Below are positions 15,750-25,271 of a DNA stretch of 64,000 nucleotides, one piece after another. The stretch spans positions 332,865-396,864 of the forward strand of contig NZ_RYEV01000009.1 of assembly GCF_004138485.1 (NCBI RefSeq), read 5' to 3'. The first letter of the stretch is position 1, and every line of letters begins with the position of its first letter. Origin of the DNA: Peristeroidobacter soli. Its GTDB lineage: Bacteria > Pseudomonadota > Gammaproteobacteria > Steroidobacterales > Steroidobacteraceae. The notes beneath the pieces are model-generated. The model was not told the origin of the DNA and searched no databases. It was given only the letters and a program-made list of their open reading frames with translations. The translations under genes were made by a program, and so were the position numbers.

Positions 15750-17698
15750 GCATGGCTGAACCACTCCTGCAGCTGCGCGCGGTTCGACGCGAATTTCCCG
15801 CCGGCAACGAAACCGTCGCGGTGCTCAAGGGCATCGACCTGAGCATCGACGCCGGCCAGATGGTCGCCATCGTCGGTGCCTCCGGCTCGGGCAAGTCCAC
15901 GCTCATGAACATCCTCGGCTGCCTCGACCGGCCGACCGGCGGCGACTATCTGATTGCCGGACGCTCAACCGCACTGATGAGCGCCGATCAGCTCGCACAA
16001 CTGCGGCGTGAGCATCTCGGTTTCATCTTTCAGCGATATCACCTGTTGGGCGATCTGACCGCCCTGGGCAACGTCGAGGTGCCGGCGGTCTATGCCGGTC
16101 GCACGCGTGCGGAGCGCCACGCGCAAGCACGGCAGCTCCTGTCCCGGCTCGGGCTCGAGGAGCGCATGTTCCACAAGCCATCGCAACTCTCCGGCGGACA
16201 GCAACAGCGCGTCAGCATCGCTCGCTCACTGATGAACGGCGGCCATGTGATTCTCGCCGACGAGCCTACCGGCGCGCTCGATAGCCGCTCCGGTGCCGAG
16301 GTAATGAAGATTCTCTCCGAGCTGCATTCGGAGGGTCGCACGGTCATTCTCGTGACTCACGATATGGCCATCGCCGAGCACGCCGATCGCATCATCGTGA
16401 TCCAGGATGGTCAGATCGTGGCGGATCGCCAGCAGCGACCGGCGCGCTCGACTGCGCCCCCAGGAACGCAGCCGCCCGCATCGAGCGCGAACCGCTGGCA
16501 GGCCCTCAAGGATCGCTTCGCCGAATCGTTTCGAATGGCGCTGCTTGCCATGGGCGCGCACAAGATGCGCACCTTTCTCACGATGCTGGGCATCATCATC
16601 GGCACCGCTTCCGTGGTCCTCGTCGTTGCGCTCGGCAATGCCTCCCAGCAGCGCATCCTCAAGAGCATCAGCTCACTGGGCACGGACACGATCGAGGTAT
16701 TTCCCGGCGCCGGCTGGGGAGATCTGCGCGCCGGGCGCGTGCAAACATTATTGCCTGCGGACGCCGATGCGTTGAGTCGGCAAAGCTATGTCGACAGCGT
16801 GACCCCGGCACTCAACACCCAAGTCACGGCTCGCTACGGCAACCTCTCGGTCAACGCGCAGGTCAATGGCGTGGGCCATTCATACTTCCGCGTCAAGGGC
16901 ATGACGATCCTGGCGGGCCGCGCGTTCGCAGCGAATGCGCGAAACCTGGAACAAGTGGCGGTCATCGACGAAACGTCAGTCGCCGGTTTACTCGGCCACG
17001 ACGCCTCGGATCCGATCGGTAAAGTCATCCTGCTCGGCAAGGTCCCCTGCCGCATCGTCGGCGTCGCGCGCCAGGCCTTCGGTCGGTCGCCCGGCAGCAA
17101 TCTGACGGTGTGGCTGCCGTACGCAACTGTGATGGCCCGCATGCTCGGGCAAGGTCATTTGTCAAACATCACTGTTCGCATCGCCGCCGACACCCCCGTC
17201 ACGGCCGCCGAACAAGCCGTCACCAGGTTGCTCACGCAGCGGCACGGCCGCAAAGACTTCTTCCTGCAGAATGCAGCGCAAATGCGCGAGACGATCGAGT
17301 CGACCACGAAGGCGACGACCCTGCTCATCAGTTCGATCGCCGCGATCGCCCTGATCGTCGGCGGCATCGGTGTGATGAACATCATGCTCGTATCAGTGAC
17401 CGAACGTACGCGCGAGATCGGCGTCCGCGTCGCGGTCGGTGGACGCCGCAGTGACATCTTGCAGCAGTTCTTGATCGAGGCCGTGCTCGTCTGTCTGCTC
17501 GGCGGCATCATCGGCGTCGCGCTGGCACTCGCGGCCGGCGTCGTCGGTCGCCTCTGGGGTGGTTTCGAGATGATCTTTTCGGCCGGATCGATCGTTGCGG
17601 CATTCGCCTGCTCGACGCTCATCGGCATCGTGTTCGGCTTTCTGCCCGCTCGCAACGCTGCGAACTTGAATCCCGTGGAGGCTCTGGCGCGCGAATGA
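15746..17698 (+). CDS. macB: MacB-like ABC exporter (ATPase fused to FtsX permease)
   Basis: 650 aa. The N-terminal ABC domain has Walker [10 protein letters not shown], signature [15 protein letters not shown] and Walker [14 protein letters not shown]. Then come a transmembrane helix at about 270-295, a periplasmic MacB domain, and three C-terminal helices of the FtsX type ([20 protein letters not shown]). The order and length match MacB. The GTG at 15746 overlaps the macA stop; ATG at 15752 is an equally possible start two codons later. It couples ATP hydrolysis to extrusion of a periplasmic substrate through the outer-membrane protein encoded next. Confidence 0.93.
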   Translation: MSMAEPLLQLRAVRREFPAGNETVAVLKGIDLSIDAGQMVAIVGASGSGKSTLMNILGCLDRPTGGDYLIAGRSTALMSADQLAQLRREHLGFIFQRYHLLGDLTALGNVEVPAVYAGRTRAERHAQARQLLSRLGLEERMFHKPSQLSGGQQQRVSIARSLMNGGHVILADEPTGALDSRSGAEVMKILSELHSEGRTVILVTHDMAIAEHADRIIVIQDGQIVADRQQRPARSTAPPGTQPPASSANRWQALKDRFAESFRMALLAMGAHKMRTFLTMLGIIIGTASVVLVVALGNASQQRILKSISSLGTDTIEVFPGAGWGDLRAGRVQTLLPADADALSRQSYVDSVTPALNTQVTARYGNLSVNAQVNGVGHSYFRVKGMTILAGRAFAANARNLEQVAVIDETSVAGLLGHDASDPIGKVILLGKVPCRIVGVARQAFGRSPGSNLTVWLPYATVMARMLGQGHLSNITVRIAADTPVTAAEQAVTRLLTQRHGRKDFFLQNAAQMRETIESTTKATTLLISSIAAIALIVGGIGVMNIMLVSVTERTREIGVRVAVGGRRSDILQQFLIEAVLVCLLGGIIGVALALAAGVVGRLWGGFEMIFSAGSIVAAFACSTLIGIVFGFLPARNAANLNPVEALARE

Positions 17699-19095
17699 AT
17701 GCGACAGTCCGTATTGCACTCGTCACTCTCGCTGCCGCCGGACTCTCGGCTTGCGTCAGCACGCCAGTGCGCGCGCCACTCGAGGATCTACGCGTTGCAG
17801 GTGAGTATGGGTTGGGAAATGCGACCAGGAACACGCCGAGCGTGACGGTCGATGCGACCGCTCTCGCACGTCGCGAGCCCACCGATGAACCGTGGTGGCA
17901 CAGATCGGGCGACACGCGTCTGGAGCACCTCGTCTCCCGTGTGCTTGCAAGGAACACGGATCTTGTGACTGCCGGGCTGGCGTTACAGCGTGCACAGATC
18001 AGCGCGGGCCTGGCTCGCAATGAGCTCATTCCTCAGCCTCAGGCCGGGCTCGACAGTACGTACGGCAGGTCGCTTCAGCAAGGCGCGTCAGGGGCGCGAA
18101 CCTACGATGCCTCGCTCGGCGTCACTTATCTCATCGATCTTTGGGGCAAGCTGCGTCTGCAACGTGACATCGCTACCTGGGAGGCGCAGGCCACGGCTGA
18201 GGATCTACACGGCACCCGACTGGCGCTGATCGGCGCTGCAGCCTCGCTCTATTGGCAGCTCGCTTTTCTGAATCAACGGATCGCGGTCGGCGAGCGGACC
18301 CTCGCGGATCTCGAACGCACGTATGTGCTGGCTCGTTCTCAATACAACGCCGGCGCCGTGTCGCGCCTCGACCTGTTCGAAGCCGAGCAGACCCGACAGA
18401 CCCAACGAGCGGTACAGAGCGAATTCGAGCAACGACGCGTGGAGGTACGCAACGCGCTCACCGTCCTGCTCGATGGCGAGCCCTGGATGGACGAGCCCAC
18501 CGAGCTGAGCGGCGGGCACGATGTCGACGTCGATCCTGGCCTGCCAGCCGAACTGCTGAGCAGACGTCCCGACCTGCGTGCCGCGGAGCTGCGGCTGCAA
18601 GCAAGCCTTGCAAACATCGGCGTCGTGGCCCGGAGTTACTATCCAACGCTCACATTGACTGCCGGCATCGCCGGCGCCAGCTCGCAATTGCGCGACGTGG
18701 TGTCCAATCCTATCGCCACGCTCGGCACAGGGCTGACGCTGCCCTTCCTGCGCTGGAATGAGAGATCACTTAGCGTGCAGCTTGCCGGCGCCGATTACGA
18801 GATCGCCGCCAACGAGTTCCGCAGCACGCTCTATACAGCCTTCAAAGAAGTGGACGACGCCCTCTCCGCTCGCGTGCAGCTCGCAGCACAGATTCAGAGC
18901 CGCGAGGCTTCACTCGACGCCGCGACTCATTCGACTCGATTGTATGAAGTTCGTTACCGAGCCGGCGCCGTCCCTCTGCGACACTGGCTCGACGCCAAGG
19001 AGCGCGAGCGCATGGCCGAGCTTGCGCTGGCCGAGGCACGCCTCCAGCAATTGCAGGTGGACATGCAGCTGATGCAGGCACTGGGAAATGGCTGA
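17695..19095 (+). CDS. Outer-membrane efflux lipoprotein (NodT/OprM-type)
   Basis: 466 aa. The signal peptide ends in lipobox LSAC (Cys about 20). Two homologous outer-membrane efflux repeats follow (TDLVTAGLALQRAQISAGLA; SRRPDLRAAELRLQASLANI; TAFKEVDDALSARVQLAAQI), typical of TolC-like trimeric channels. The ATG overlaps the macB stop as ATGA, completing a tripartite efflux operon. It ends 20 bp before the convergent DUF3482 gene. Confidence 0.92.
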   Translation: MNATVRIALVTLAAAGLSACVSTPVRAPLEDLRVAGEYGLGNATRNTPSVTVDATALARREPTDEPWWHRSGDTRLEHLVSRVLARNTDLVTAGLALQRAQISAGLARNELIPQPQAGLDSTYGRSLQQGASGARTYDASLGVTYLIDLWGKLRLQRDIATWEAQATAEDLHGTRLALIGAAASLYWQLAFLNQRIAVGERTLADLERTYVLARSQYNAGAVSRLDLFEAEQTRQTQRAVQSEFEQRRVEVRNALTVLLDGEPWMDEPTELSGGHDVDVDPGLPAELLSRRPDLRAAELRLQASLANIGVVARSYYPTLTLTAGIAGASSQLRDVVSNPIATLGTGLTLPFLRWNERSLSVQLAGADYEIAANEFRSTLYTAFKEVDDALSARVQLAAQIQSREASLDAATHSTRLYEVRYRAGAVPLRHWLDAKERERMAELALAEARLQQLQVDMQLMQALGNG

Positions 19096-19115
19096 CCCGA
19101 CGCGGGCCCGGACGT

Positions 19116-20528
19116 CTATGGCGAACGCGGCCCCAGATCTTTCATGGCTGCGACGATCCACAGGATCAAGTCATCCCGCTGCGGCCCCGACAGTCCATGC
19201 TGTTCGCGAATGAGCTGAAAGGCGCTCGTGAAGTGGCGGCGCCGGCTCGCCTCGATGCTGCCGGCGAAATGTTCGCCGGCACCCGCATCCAGCACCAGCG
19301 ATTCGCGTCGCGCATGATTCGTTTCCGCGACCAGCCGATGATGCAGGAGGGCGCGGCCGAGGATCACCCAGGGCAGATTGACGGCTGAGATCGGGCCGAC
19401 AATGAGCCGGTGACCGCCGAGCGCGGAGCCCATCAGTCGAACTTTCGCCAGCCGGTTCGATCCCAGCATGGCTCCGAGCCCGCCGACGATCGCGCCGATG
19501 CCGGCGCCGAGCAGCAACGAAGCACCGCCTACCGCCGCGTCGATCGCGCCACCGGTCAGCGCGCCCGTGGCGGCGCCGGTCATCGACAGCTGCGTGTTCG
19601 ACAGACCGAACATCGAGAAGCTGCGTTCAGAAAACAAATCTTCCGTGAGCAGCTCGAACTCCGAGGACTGCAGACGCAAGGCGGTGTGACGATACAGCTC
19701 CTGCACGGCGCGTCGAGCGGCGTGCTCGCGCTGTCGAATGCGCTTGCGCAAGCGTTCGGTGAGCTCCTGGCCGAGTTGCACTTGGTCGGCGCCCTCCGGA
19801 CAAGGCGCGGATTCGCTATCCGACAACACTTCGATGAGCAGGTCCGCGATCTCGGCAGCGGCTCGCCGCTGCCGAGCGTCTCGATCTCTTTGCAGAATGT
19901 CGACGGCTTGCTCCAGCGAGCGAGCCCAGGACTGATCGGCTTCCGCGAGCTCGCGAAATGCCCGCAGCAGCTCCAATCGTTTGCTGAAGTCCGCGCGCAA
20001 CGCGTCGAATACTCGAACGATGGAAAAATACTGATTCAAGGCGCGCCGCCATTCCGCCACGTGATCGCCGGGGCCAATCATATTGATCAGCGCCATGCGC
20101 GGTTGTCCGGTCCAACGCAGGATTTCCATTTCCGCTTCGTACTCGGCGCCGTACGGATGCGCACCATCGACGACATAGAGGATGCCGGCCCCCGCGAGGA
20201 TCGGTCGCAGCAGCTCGCACTCGTCCTGAAAGCGCGCATCGCCTTCATGGCTTGCAACGAACTCGCGCACCACGGCCGGACGTTCGCTGGCGCCACGCTC
20301 GTGCGCTTGCAACCATTCGAGCAGCGCGCGCGGCCGCTGAAAGCCGGGCGTGTCGACCAGCTCATAAAGCACGCGGCCGTCGCTCTGCATCTGAAAGCCA
20401 CGAGCGTGCCGCGTGGTGCCGGGATCCGGCGAGACGACGACCGTTTCGTCCTCCGCCAGCGTGGCGACGATGCTGCTCTTGCCCTTGTTCGGATGGCCGA
20501 CGATGGCGAACGTCGGGTGCACGCTCAC
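19116..20528 (-). CDS. DUF3482 domain GTPase
   Basis: 470 aa. An Era/TrmE-like G domain at the N-terminus shows P-loop GHPNKGKSS, G2/G3 region TTRHARGF and LVDTPGFQ. A helical DUF3482 region follows, with a glycine-rich hydrophobic segment (MTGAATGALTGGAIDAAVGG and LLLGAGIGAIVGGLGAML) that probably inserts in a membrane. The GTG at 20528 overlaps the preceding DUF2868 stop (GTGA, 20528-20525). A longer open frame upstream is an overlap artefact. DUF3482 and DUF2868 genes are regularly paired in proteobacteria; the function of the pair is unknown. Confidence 0.85.
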   Translation of the reverse strand: MSVHPTFAIVGHPNKGKSSIVATLAEDETVVVSPDPGTTRHARGFQMQSDGRVLYELVDTPGFQRPRALLEWLQAHERGASERPAVVREFVASHEGDARFQDECELLRPILAGAGILYVVDGAHPYGAEYEAEMEILRWTGQPRMALINMIGPGDHVAEWRRALNQYFSIVRVFDALRADFSKRLELLRAFRELAEADQSWARSLEQAVDILQRDRDARQRRAAAEIADLLIEVLSDSESAPCPEGADQVQLGQELTERLRKRIRQREHAARRAVQELYRHTALRLQSSEFELLTEDLFSERSFSMFGLSNTQLSMTGAATGALTGGAIDAAVGGASLLLGAGIGAIVGGLGAMLGSNRLAKVRLMGSALGGHRLIVGPISAVNLPWVILGRALLHHRLVAETNHARRESLVLDAGAGEHFAGSIEASRRRHFTSAFQLIREQHGLSGPQRDDLILWIVAAMKDLGPRSP

Positions 20529-21997
20529 GCGCCGGTCTCCATGTACAACGCCGGATCGCCGACGCGCGCCGTCCAGCGCGACCAGATGGACCGCTGCGAT
20601 TCGCTCGAAACATCGCCATTGGCGCCGACCGGCACCAGGATCAGTGAGCACTGCGAGCCGACCTTCGCCCGCAACGCCTGGATGAAATCCTGCAGGTCCA
20701 GCAGCGGCGCTTCCCAGCCGCGCACGTAAACGATCAAAGCCTCTGGTTGGAGCCCGGCGATTCGTTCGACGACTGCCGCGTCGGCCGCGATCGTTCGATT
20801 GCCTGCTGCCATCGCCTCCGTCACGCGCCATCGCAGATGTTCGGCGGTCCAGCGATGCACTTCACCGAGCGGCAAGGCGCCGGACCAGACGACTACCGCG
20901 GCATCGCCGCTCATCGCCGGTGCTGGCCGCGCGTCCACATCTGGGAAGACCGCTGCTGTTTCCTTTACGTCCGATCCCAGATGAACGTCGGCGGCACTCA
21001 TCCGATCCAGCAATGCCCGCACTCGCGGATCATCCAAGAGCAGGTTGCGAGTGGCCGCGCGCAACCGAATCGAAGCGAGCAGCAGCAGACAGCAGCGCGG
21101 CAGCAGGCCGTAAGTCAAAAGTGCAGCCAACAGGAAGGGCCACCAGCCGGTCAGCTCAGACGCCGCGACGGCACTCGGCGGCGAGGCAGCCAGGCGAAAA
21201 AATCGCGAATGCTCGATCAACTCGGCAGACGGCACCGCGGCCGGCCAGAGCTCGCGCCAGGGGGCGGCCAGCAGCCGGGCCAGCCGATATACATCGGCAT
21301 CGTCGAGGCGCAGCGTCGTACTCCAGCCAAACGCCAGATCGGTGAATGCGATCAGCACCAACGCGCAGACCAGCGCAGCCACGTTGAACGAGACCGCCGC
21401 GCACTGCGACCAGGTCAACATCTGCCAGCGGGCAAAGCGCCCCGCCGCCGGCCCACGAGCTTCGTGCCATACGAGTAAACGCGACCGCTCATCTTTCCGA
21501 CCTGCCACGCGCCTATACAAAGCCGCGGCCAGAGCACCGGGATTGAGCCCACTCAGCAGACTTTGCAACGCGCCGAGTCCCGGCACCTTCGGCAACATCA
21601 AGATGAGCGTCAATGCGATCAGCACGAGTTGCAACACTGCCAGGACGGCGAGCACCGTCACGACATTCACCGGCCAGGTACCGTCATATCGAAACACCGC
21701 CGCAGCCGTGCCGGCACCGGCCAGTGCACCGATGAGCAACATCAGGAATGTGATGATTCCGCGCGCTCGCGACAGGTTGGCGGCGAACTCGGCATCCGGC
21801 GCGGCGGGCGGCGTGTCGCGTCGAACCGCCAGCCACCAGTGACGCACTCGAGCGATCGGATCGGAACCGGGTAAGGTGGCCGCGATGCTGCGATCCCGCT
21901 CCAATCGGTCAGTGAGCGACCGCGTTCCGTCGGCTTCCAACCAAGCAGGAATTTCCAGAGCTTCATGGAATAGCGAGCCAGGCCGCGCGTCGTGCAT
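20525..21997 (-). CDS. DUF2868 membrane protein
   Basis: 490 aa. Predicted membrane segments lie at about 90-110 (IITFLMLLIGALAGAGTAAA), 118-145 (VLAVLAVLQLVLIALTLILM), 205-230 and 285-305. A C-terminal soluble alpha/beta region (LQPEALIVYVRGWEAPLLDL) precedes the stop. It matches the layout of DUF2868 proteins, and its partner DUF3482 GTPase overlaps its 3' end. The two probably act as a membrane GTPase complex. No biochemical role can be assigned from sequence. Confidence 0.8.
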   Translation of the reverse strand: MHDARPGSLFHEALEIPAWLEADGTRSLTDRLERDRSIAATLPGSDPIARVRHWWLAVRRDTPPAAPDAEFAANLSRARGIITFLMLLIGALAGAGTAAAVFRYDGTWPVNVVTVLAVLAVLQLVLIALTLILMLPKVPGLGALQSLLSGLNPGALAAALYRRVAGRKDERSRLLVWHEARGPAAGRFARWQMLTWSQCAAVSFNVAALVCALVLIAFTDLAFGWSTTLRLDDADVYRLARLLAAPWRELWPAAVPSAELIEHSRFFRLAASPPSAVAASELTGWWPFLLAALLTYGLLPRCCLLLLASIRLRAATRNLLLDDPRVRALLDRMSAADVHLGSDVKETAAVFPDVDARPAPAMSGDAAVVVWSGALPLGEVHRWTAEHLRWRVTEAMAAGNRTIAADAAVVERIAGLQPEALIVYVRGWEAPLLDLQDFIQALRAKVGSQCSLILVPVGANGDVSSESQRSIWSRWTARVGDPALYMETGA

Positions 21998-22209
21998 CGA
22001 GCGATGATATCAGGGGTTCAGCGGATCGAGTGCGGCTGCCCCGGGCACGACGTAGGAAGGATGAGTACGCTCTTGAAAAACAGGCAGGTACGCGCTCGGG
22101 TGATGATTCAACCGCGCCGGACCTGCGTCACGAATGACGATGATCCGCATGTCGCCGGAGGGGGCGGGTGCATTAGATTGGCACCACCGGTTCATCCCCA
22201 CCTTCGACC

Positions 22210-22674
22210 ATGAGTCTCATTCATTGCATCTATGCGAGTAGCGCAACCCGCTCGTTCGAGGTTGCGGACATCCCGTCCCTGCTCGAACACGCGCGCGCCA
22301 AGAATGCCCGGCTGGGCATCACCGGCATGCTGCTTTACATAGAAGGCAGCATATTCCAGGTCCTCGAAGGCGACGCCGGCTCAGTCGATTCGATCTACAC
22401 CGCGATCAGTGCAGACCGTCGTCACGCGCGCGTGACTCAAATCATCCGCGAGCCGATCGCCCATCGCGCTTTCGAAGACTGGACCATGGGATTCGAATCG
22501 CTCGATCGCGGTCAAGCCTCCCGGCTCCTCGGCGTGAACGACTTTTTCGCCACGGCCTCTTGCCTGGAGCGGATCAATCCCGGTCGCGCGAAGAAACTTC
22601 TCTTCGCATTTGCCTCTGGAAGATGGCGCGCGGATCAGACGGGTGTACACGTCGCTCGCGCGCGCGTCGCGTAA
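22210..22674 (+). CDS. BLUF-domain blue-light photoreceptor (N-terminal half of a split BLUF-EAL?)
   Basis: 154 aa. A BLUF flavin-binding domain fills residues 1-100, with Tyr8 (LIHCIYASSA), Asn32 (NARLGITGMLLY) and Gln50 (GSIFQVLEG), the residues of the flavin hydrogen-bond switch. A C-terminal helical cap follows. The stop is at 22672 in the middle of what would be the linker. The EAL domain continues in the next frame, and one extra base would explain the break: 22210-23419 is 3x403+1 nt, close to the about 405 aa of BLUF-EAL proteins such as BlrP1. Either light sensing and c-di-GMP hydrolysis are on two proteins here, or this is a frameshifted single gene. Confidence 0.85.
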   Translation: MSLIHCIYASSATRSFEVADIPSLLEHARAKNARLGITGMLLYIEGSIFQVLEGDAGSVDSIYTAISADRRHARVTQIIREPIAHRAFEDWTMGFESLDRGQASRLLGVNDFFATASCLERINPGRAKKLLFAFASGRWRADQTGVHVARARVA

Positions 22675-23419
22675 CGACGTGGTCTCATCGTCAATCAGCT
22701 TCGCATTCCAGCCGATTGCCGACATCGAGTCGCGCACTGTGTTTGCCTACGAGGCGCTGGTGCGCGGCCCACGCGGTGAATCGGCACAGCATGTCTTCTC
22801 GACTGTGTCCTCGGGACAGCTCGCTGAGTTCGATCACCATGCGAGAATCGCGGCGGTGAATCTTGCAAGTCGGCTGGGATTGAGCGCCAGGATCTCGCTC
22901 AATCTGCTGCCGGGTTCGTTGCACGCCTGCCCCGGCAGCCTCGATGAGCTGCTCGGGCGAGCGCAGGAGTCCGGCCTGGCGCTCGATCAGCTGCTCATCG
23001 AAGTCACAGAAAGCGAAGCCATCGAGCGACCGGGTGAGTTCATCGATCTGCTCAACCGCTACCGCGTGCATGGATTGCAACTGGCCATCGACGACTTCGG
23101 CGCCGGCTACGCGGGCTTGAATCTGTTGGCCGACTTCCAACCCGATCTGGTCAAGCTCGACATGCACCTGGTGCGGGATATCGATCGCGCCGGCCCCCGC
23201 CAAGCCATCGCAAAGGGCGTATTGCAGGTCTGCGACGATCTCGGCATCGAAGTGATCGCGGAGGGCGTGGAGACGTTAGGAGAATATCACTGGTTCCGAC
23301 GGGTCGGCGTTCGGCTGATGCAAGGCTATCTGCTCGCCCGCCCCTGCTTCGAGGCGCTCGAATTGCCGGCATTCCCCGAGCGGCTCGGCGGAACAGAAGT
23401 CATGGCGCGGGATCGGTGA
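22610..23419 (+). CDS. EAL-domain cyclic-di-GMP phosphodiesterase (C-terminal half of a split BLUF-EAL?)
   Basis: Up to 269 aa from a TTG at 22610; GTG 22643 and GTG 22679 are also in frame. None has a convincing ribosome-binding site, so the start is uncertain. The EAL domain shows EALVRGP, the metal-binding ISLNLLPG, LIEVTESEAI, DDFGAGYAGLNLL, VKLDM and IAEGVET motifs, so the phosphodiesterase looks intact. It overlaps the BLUF gene by up to 65 bp in another frame. If joined to BLUF it gives a light-regulated phosphodiesterase of normal length. Confidence 0.85.
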   Translation: MPLEDGARIRRVYTSLARASRNDVVSSSISFAFQPIADIESRTVFAYEALVRGPRGESAQHVFSTVSSGQLAEFDHHARIAAVNLASRLGLSARISLNLLPGSLHACPGSLDELLGRAQESGLALDQLLIEVTESEAIERPGEFIDLLNRYRVHGLQLAIDDFGAGYAGLNLLADFQPDLVKLDMHLVRDIDRAGPRQAIAKGVLQVCDDLGIEVIAEGVETLGEYHWFRRVGVRLMQGYLLARPCFEALELPAFPERLGGTEVMARDR

Positions 23420-23470
23420 TGAGTCGCGCGCCATGAGCCGTTCGTGGTGGTCCTGGGAGATACAGCGGCG

Positions 23471-23806
23471 CTAGCGCCCGCGTCGGGACAACTCCGCGAT
23501 CTCCTCGTCGGTGATGCCGAGGATGGCCTCCTCGGCCTGATCGAGACCGCCGCCCAAGCCGGCCTCCTCCGAATTGACGATTCGATCGACGCCGATATCG
23601 CGGTCGACGACGCCTGGGTCGGCGTCGACTTCCGCACTCAGGCGCTCGCCCGTGCCGGCTCTGTCCGAATCGCCCATTCCATCCAGACCGGCAAGATCCG
23701 ACCCGGCGTCGGAGCTGTCGCTCGGACCGATGGACAGCCTTTCGGGTCCGGCCGCTATTTCATGCTCCGACAACGGGCCTGAATCGAGCACTTTACGCTT
23801 CGCCAT
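23471..23806 (-). CDS. Small acidic hypothetical protein
   Basis: 111 aa starting MAKRKVLDSG. A strong ribosome-binding site (GGAGAGGGTG directly before the ATG) decides this start over an in-frame ATG at 23887 that would add a hydrophobic leader. The middle is rich in Asp, Gly and Ser. The C-terminus AILGITDEEIAELSRRGR is a compact predicted helix. No family is recognised. It is convergent with the EAL gene and downstream of Dps. Confidence 0.55.
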   Translation of the reverse strand: MAKRKVLDSGPLSEHEIAAGPERLSIGPSDSSDAGSDLAGLDGMGDSDRAGTGERLSAEVDADPGVVDRDIGVDRIVNSEEAGLGGGLDQAEEAILGITDEEIAELSRRGR

Positions 23807-23999
23807 CACCCTCTCCTTCCCAGCCAGCGCAAATCCGCAGGCCGCAATGATCAACGCCGCGGCTACGTACCGGTTCCAGGCGCGCAACCGGTTCGCTCGC
23901 CGATCTTCAGCTGCCGCCTATCCCAATTGGGCGAAGCATGCGATCGAGCGTCATGGGGTCGGCAGATCATGCGAGGCAAGCTGCGCGTGATTCACTGTT

Positions 24000-24548
24000 C
24001 TAATGACCGCTGCGATCGCCCCGCCGTCCCGCTTCATACAACGACCACGTGCGCCGCTCGGTTTCGTCGATCCAGGTCTCGATGAGGCTGGTCGTGGCGA
24101 AATCGCGATAGTCGCCGCACAGATCGTGAACTTCACGCAGGCGGCCGACCATGGCTTTATTGTCTTCGCGCAGCTCCGCCAGCATGTCGGCCGCGTCGAC
24201 GTAATCCGCATCGTTGTCGCTCACACGTTGCAAACGCGCGATGTGGCCGATCGAACGCAACGTCGGCCCGCCGATCTTGCGAATGCGCTCGGCGATGACG
24301 TCGGTCATGGCGAAGATCTGGCTCGCCTGCTCGTCGAACATCAAGTGATAATCCCGGAAATGTGGACCGCTCACGTGCCAATGAAAGTTCTTGGTCTTCA
24401 TATACAACGCGAACGCATCGGCCAGCACCGCGTTCATCGCGGCTGAGATATCGCGCGTCGCCTCGGGTTGCAGATCGGTCGGCGTGGCCATCGGTGCCTG
24501 GCGCCGATGGATGGCGGAATCGTTCTTGACAGCGTCGTTCTTGGCCAT
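24000..24548 (-). CDS. dps: Dps-family ferritin-like DNA-protection protein
   Basis: 182 aa. The four-helix ferritin-like core has the Dps ferroxidase residues in KNFHWHVSGPHFRDYHLMFD and DEQASQIFAMTDVIAERI. A basic, disordered N-terminal tail of about 30 residues could bind DNA. The protein oxidises Fe(II) with peroxide and stores iron in a dodecamer. The start at 24548 follows GGAG with an 8-nt gap; an open frame running further upstream has no such support. It opens a stretch of stress genes on the reverse strand. Confidence 0.9.
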   Translation of the reverse strand: MAKNDAVKNDSAIHRRQAPMATPTDLQPEATRDISAAMNAVLADAFALYMKTKNFHWHVSGPHFRDYHLMFDEQASQIFAMTDVIAERIRKIGGPTLRSIGHIARLQRVSDNDADYVDAADMLAELREDNKAMVGRLREVHDLCGDYRDFATTSLIETWIDETERRTWSLYEAGRRGDRSGH

Positions 24549-24769
24549 GAGCTTGACTCCAGTATTGACTACCCGTTCATTGAACTGCGATCGCTGGTCC
24601 GTGGACATTGAGGAAGCCGCGTAACGCCTCGGTACTCCCTGCAGGTCGGCATCAGCTCGACCCTCCGGCGGACGGTGCGTAGCCATTGAGGAAATTTCCT
24701 CCTGGCCTGCGCCGTCACTCGCGTGCGAAATACAGGACCGGATCGCCTGTTGCTCGCCGGGCACGAAAT

Positions 24770-25240
24770 TCAGCCCATCGCCCGCCCGGTATCGCGCTCG
24801 TCCTCGAACGCCTTGACGATCTCCATCTGCAGGTGGCGTTCGGCGCGCAGCGAGTTGGCAACCAGGCAGCCCTCTTCTGCTTTATTGAGTGCCCGCTCGC
24901 AAAGCACAGTGGATGCGTCCGCGGACACCGTGAGCGTCGCGTGAGTGACGACGCGAGTGAACTGCGTGACGCCCTCCCGCCGCTCGAGCGTCGCCTCCAC
25001 ATTGCAATCCAGTTGCGACCACTGCAACTGAGACGCCCGCGCAATGGCACGAAACGTCAGAATGAAACAGCTGGCGACCGCGGCCGCGAGCAGCGACTCC
25101 GGCGACCACCGGTCACCTGGACCATCGAACTGCGCCGGAGGCGCCACTGCCAACTGCTCCAGACCGGCGGCCGACACGGACACGTTACCTGCGGCACTCG
25201 CAGCCGCCGCGACCGAATAGAGATGAGGAAATGCTTGCAT
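24770..25240 (-). CDS. OsmC/Ohr-family peroxide-detoxifying protein
   Basis: 156 aa. The OsmC fold is indicated by PESLLAAAVASCFILTFRAI with a Cys at about 58 and a second Cys at about 124 in NKAEEGCLVANSL. These are the positions of the redox pair that reduces organic or fatty-acid hydroperoxides. It lies 31 nt downstream of a hybrid histidine kinase gene on the same strand and is probably co-transcribed with it. Confidence 0.85.
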   Translation of the reverse strand: MQAFPHLYSVAAAASAAGNVSVSAAGLEQLAVAPPAQFDGPGDRWSPESLLAAAVASCFILTFRAIARASQLQWSQLDCNVEATLERREGVTQFTRVVTHATLTVSADASTVLCERALNKAEEGCLVANSLRAERHLQMEIVKAFEDERDTGRAMG

Positions 25241-25271
25241 GATTCAACTACCGTTGTGTGGCCTTCTGTGT

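Noticed and set aside
20529..20831. N-terminal extension of the DUF3482 GTPase by about 100 codons
   Set aside because: It overlaps the DUF2868 gene in another frame; the G domain begins right after the GTG at 20528, which forms a GTGA overlap.
22010..22201. 63-codon reverse-strand frame in the gap before the BLUF gene
   Set aside because: No ribosome-binding site, no recognisable motif and no conserved look; the 212-bp gap is more likely promoter sequence.
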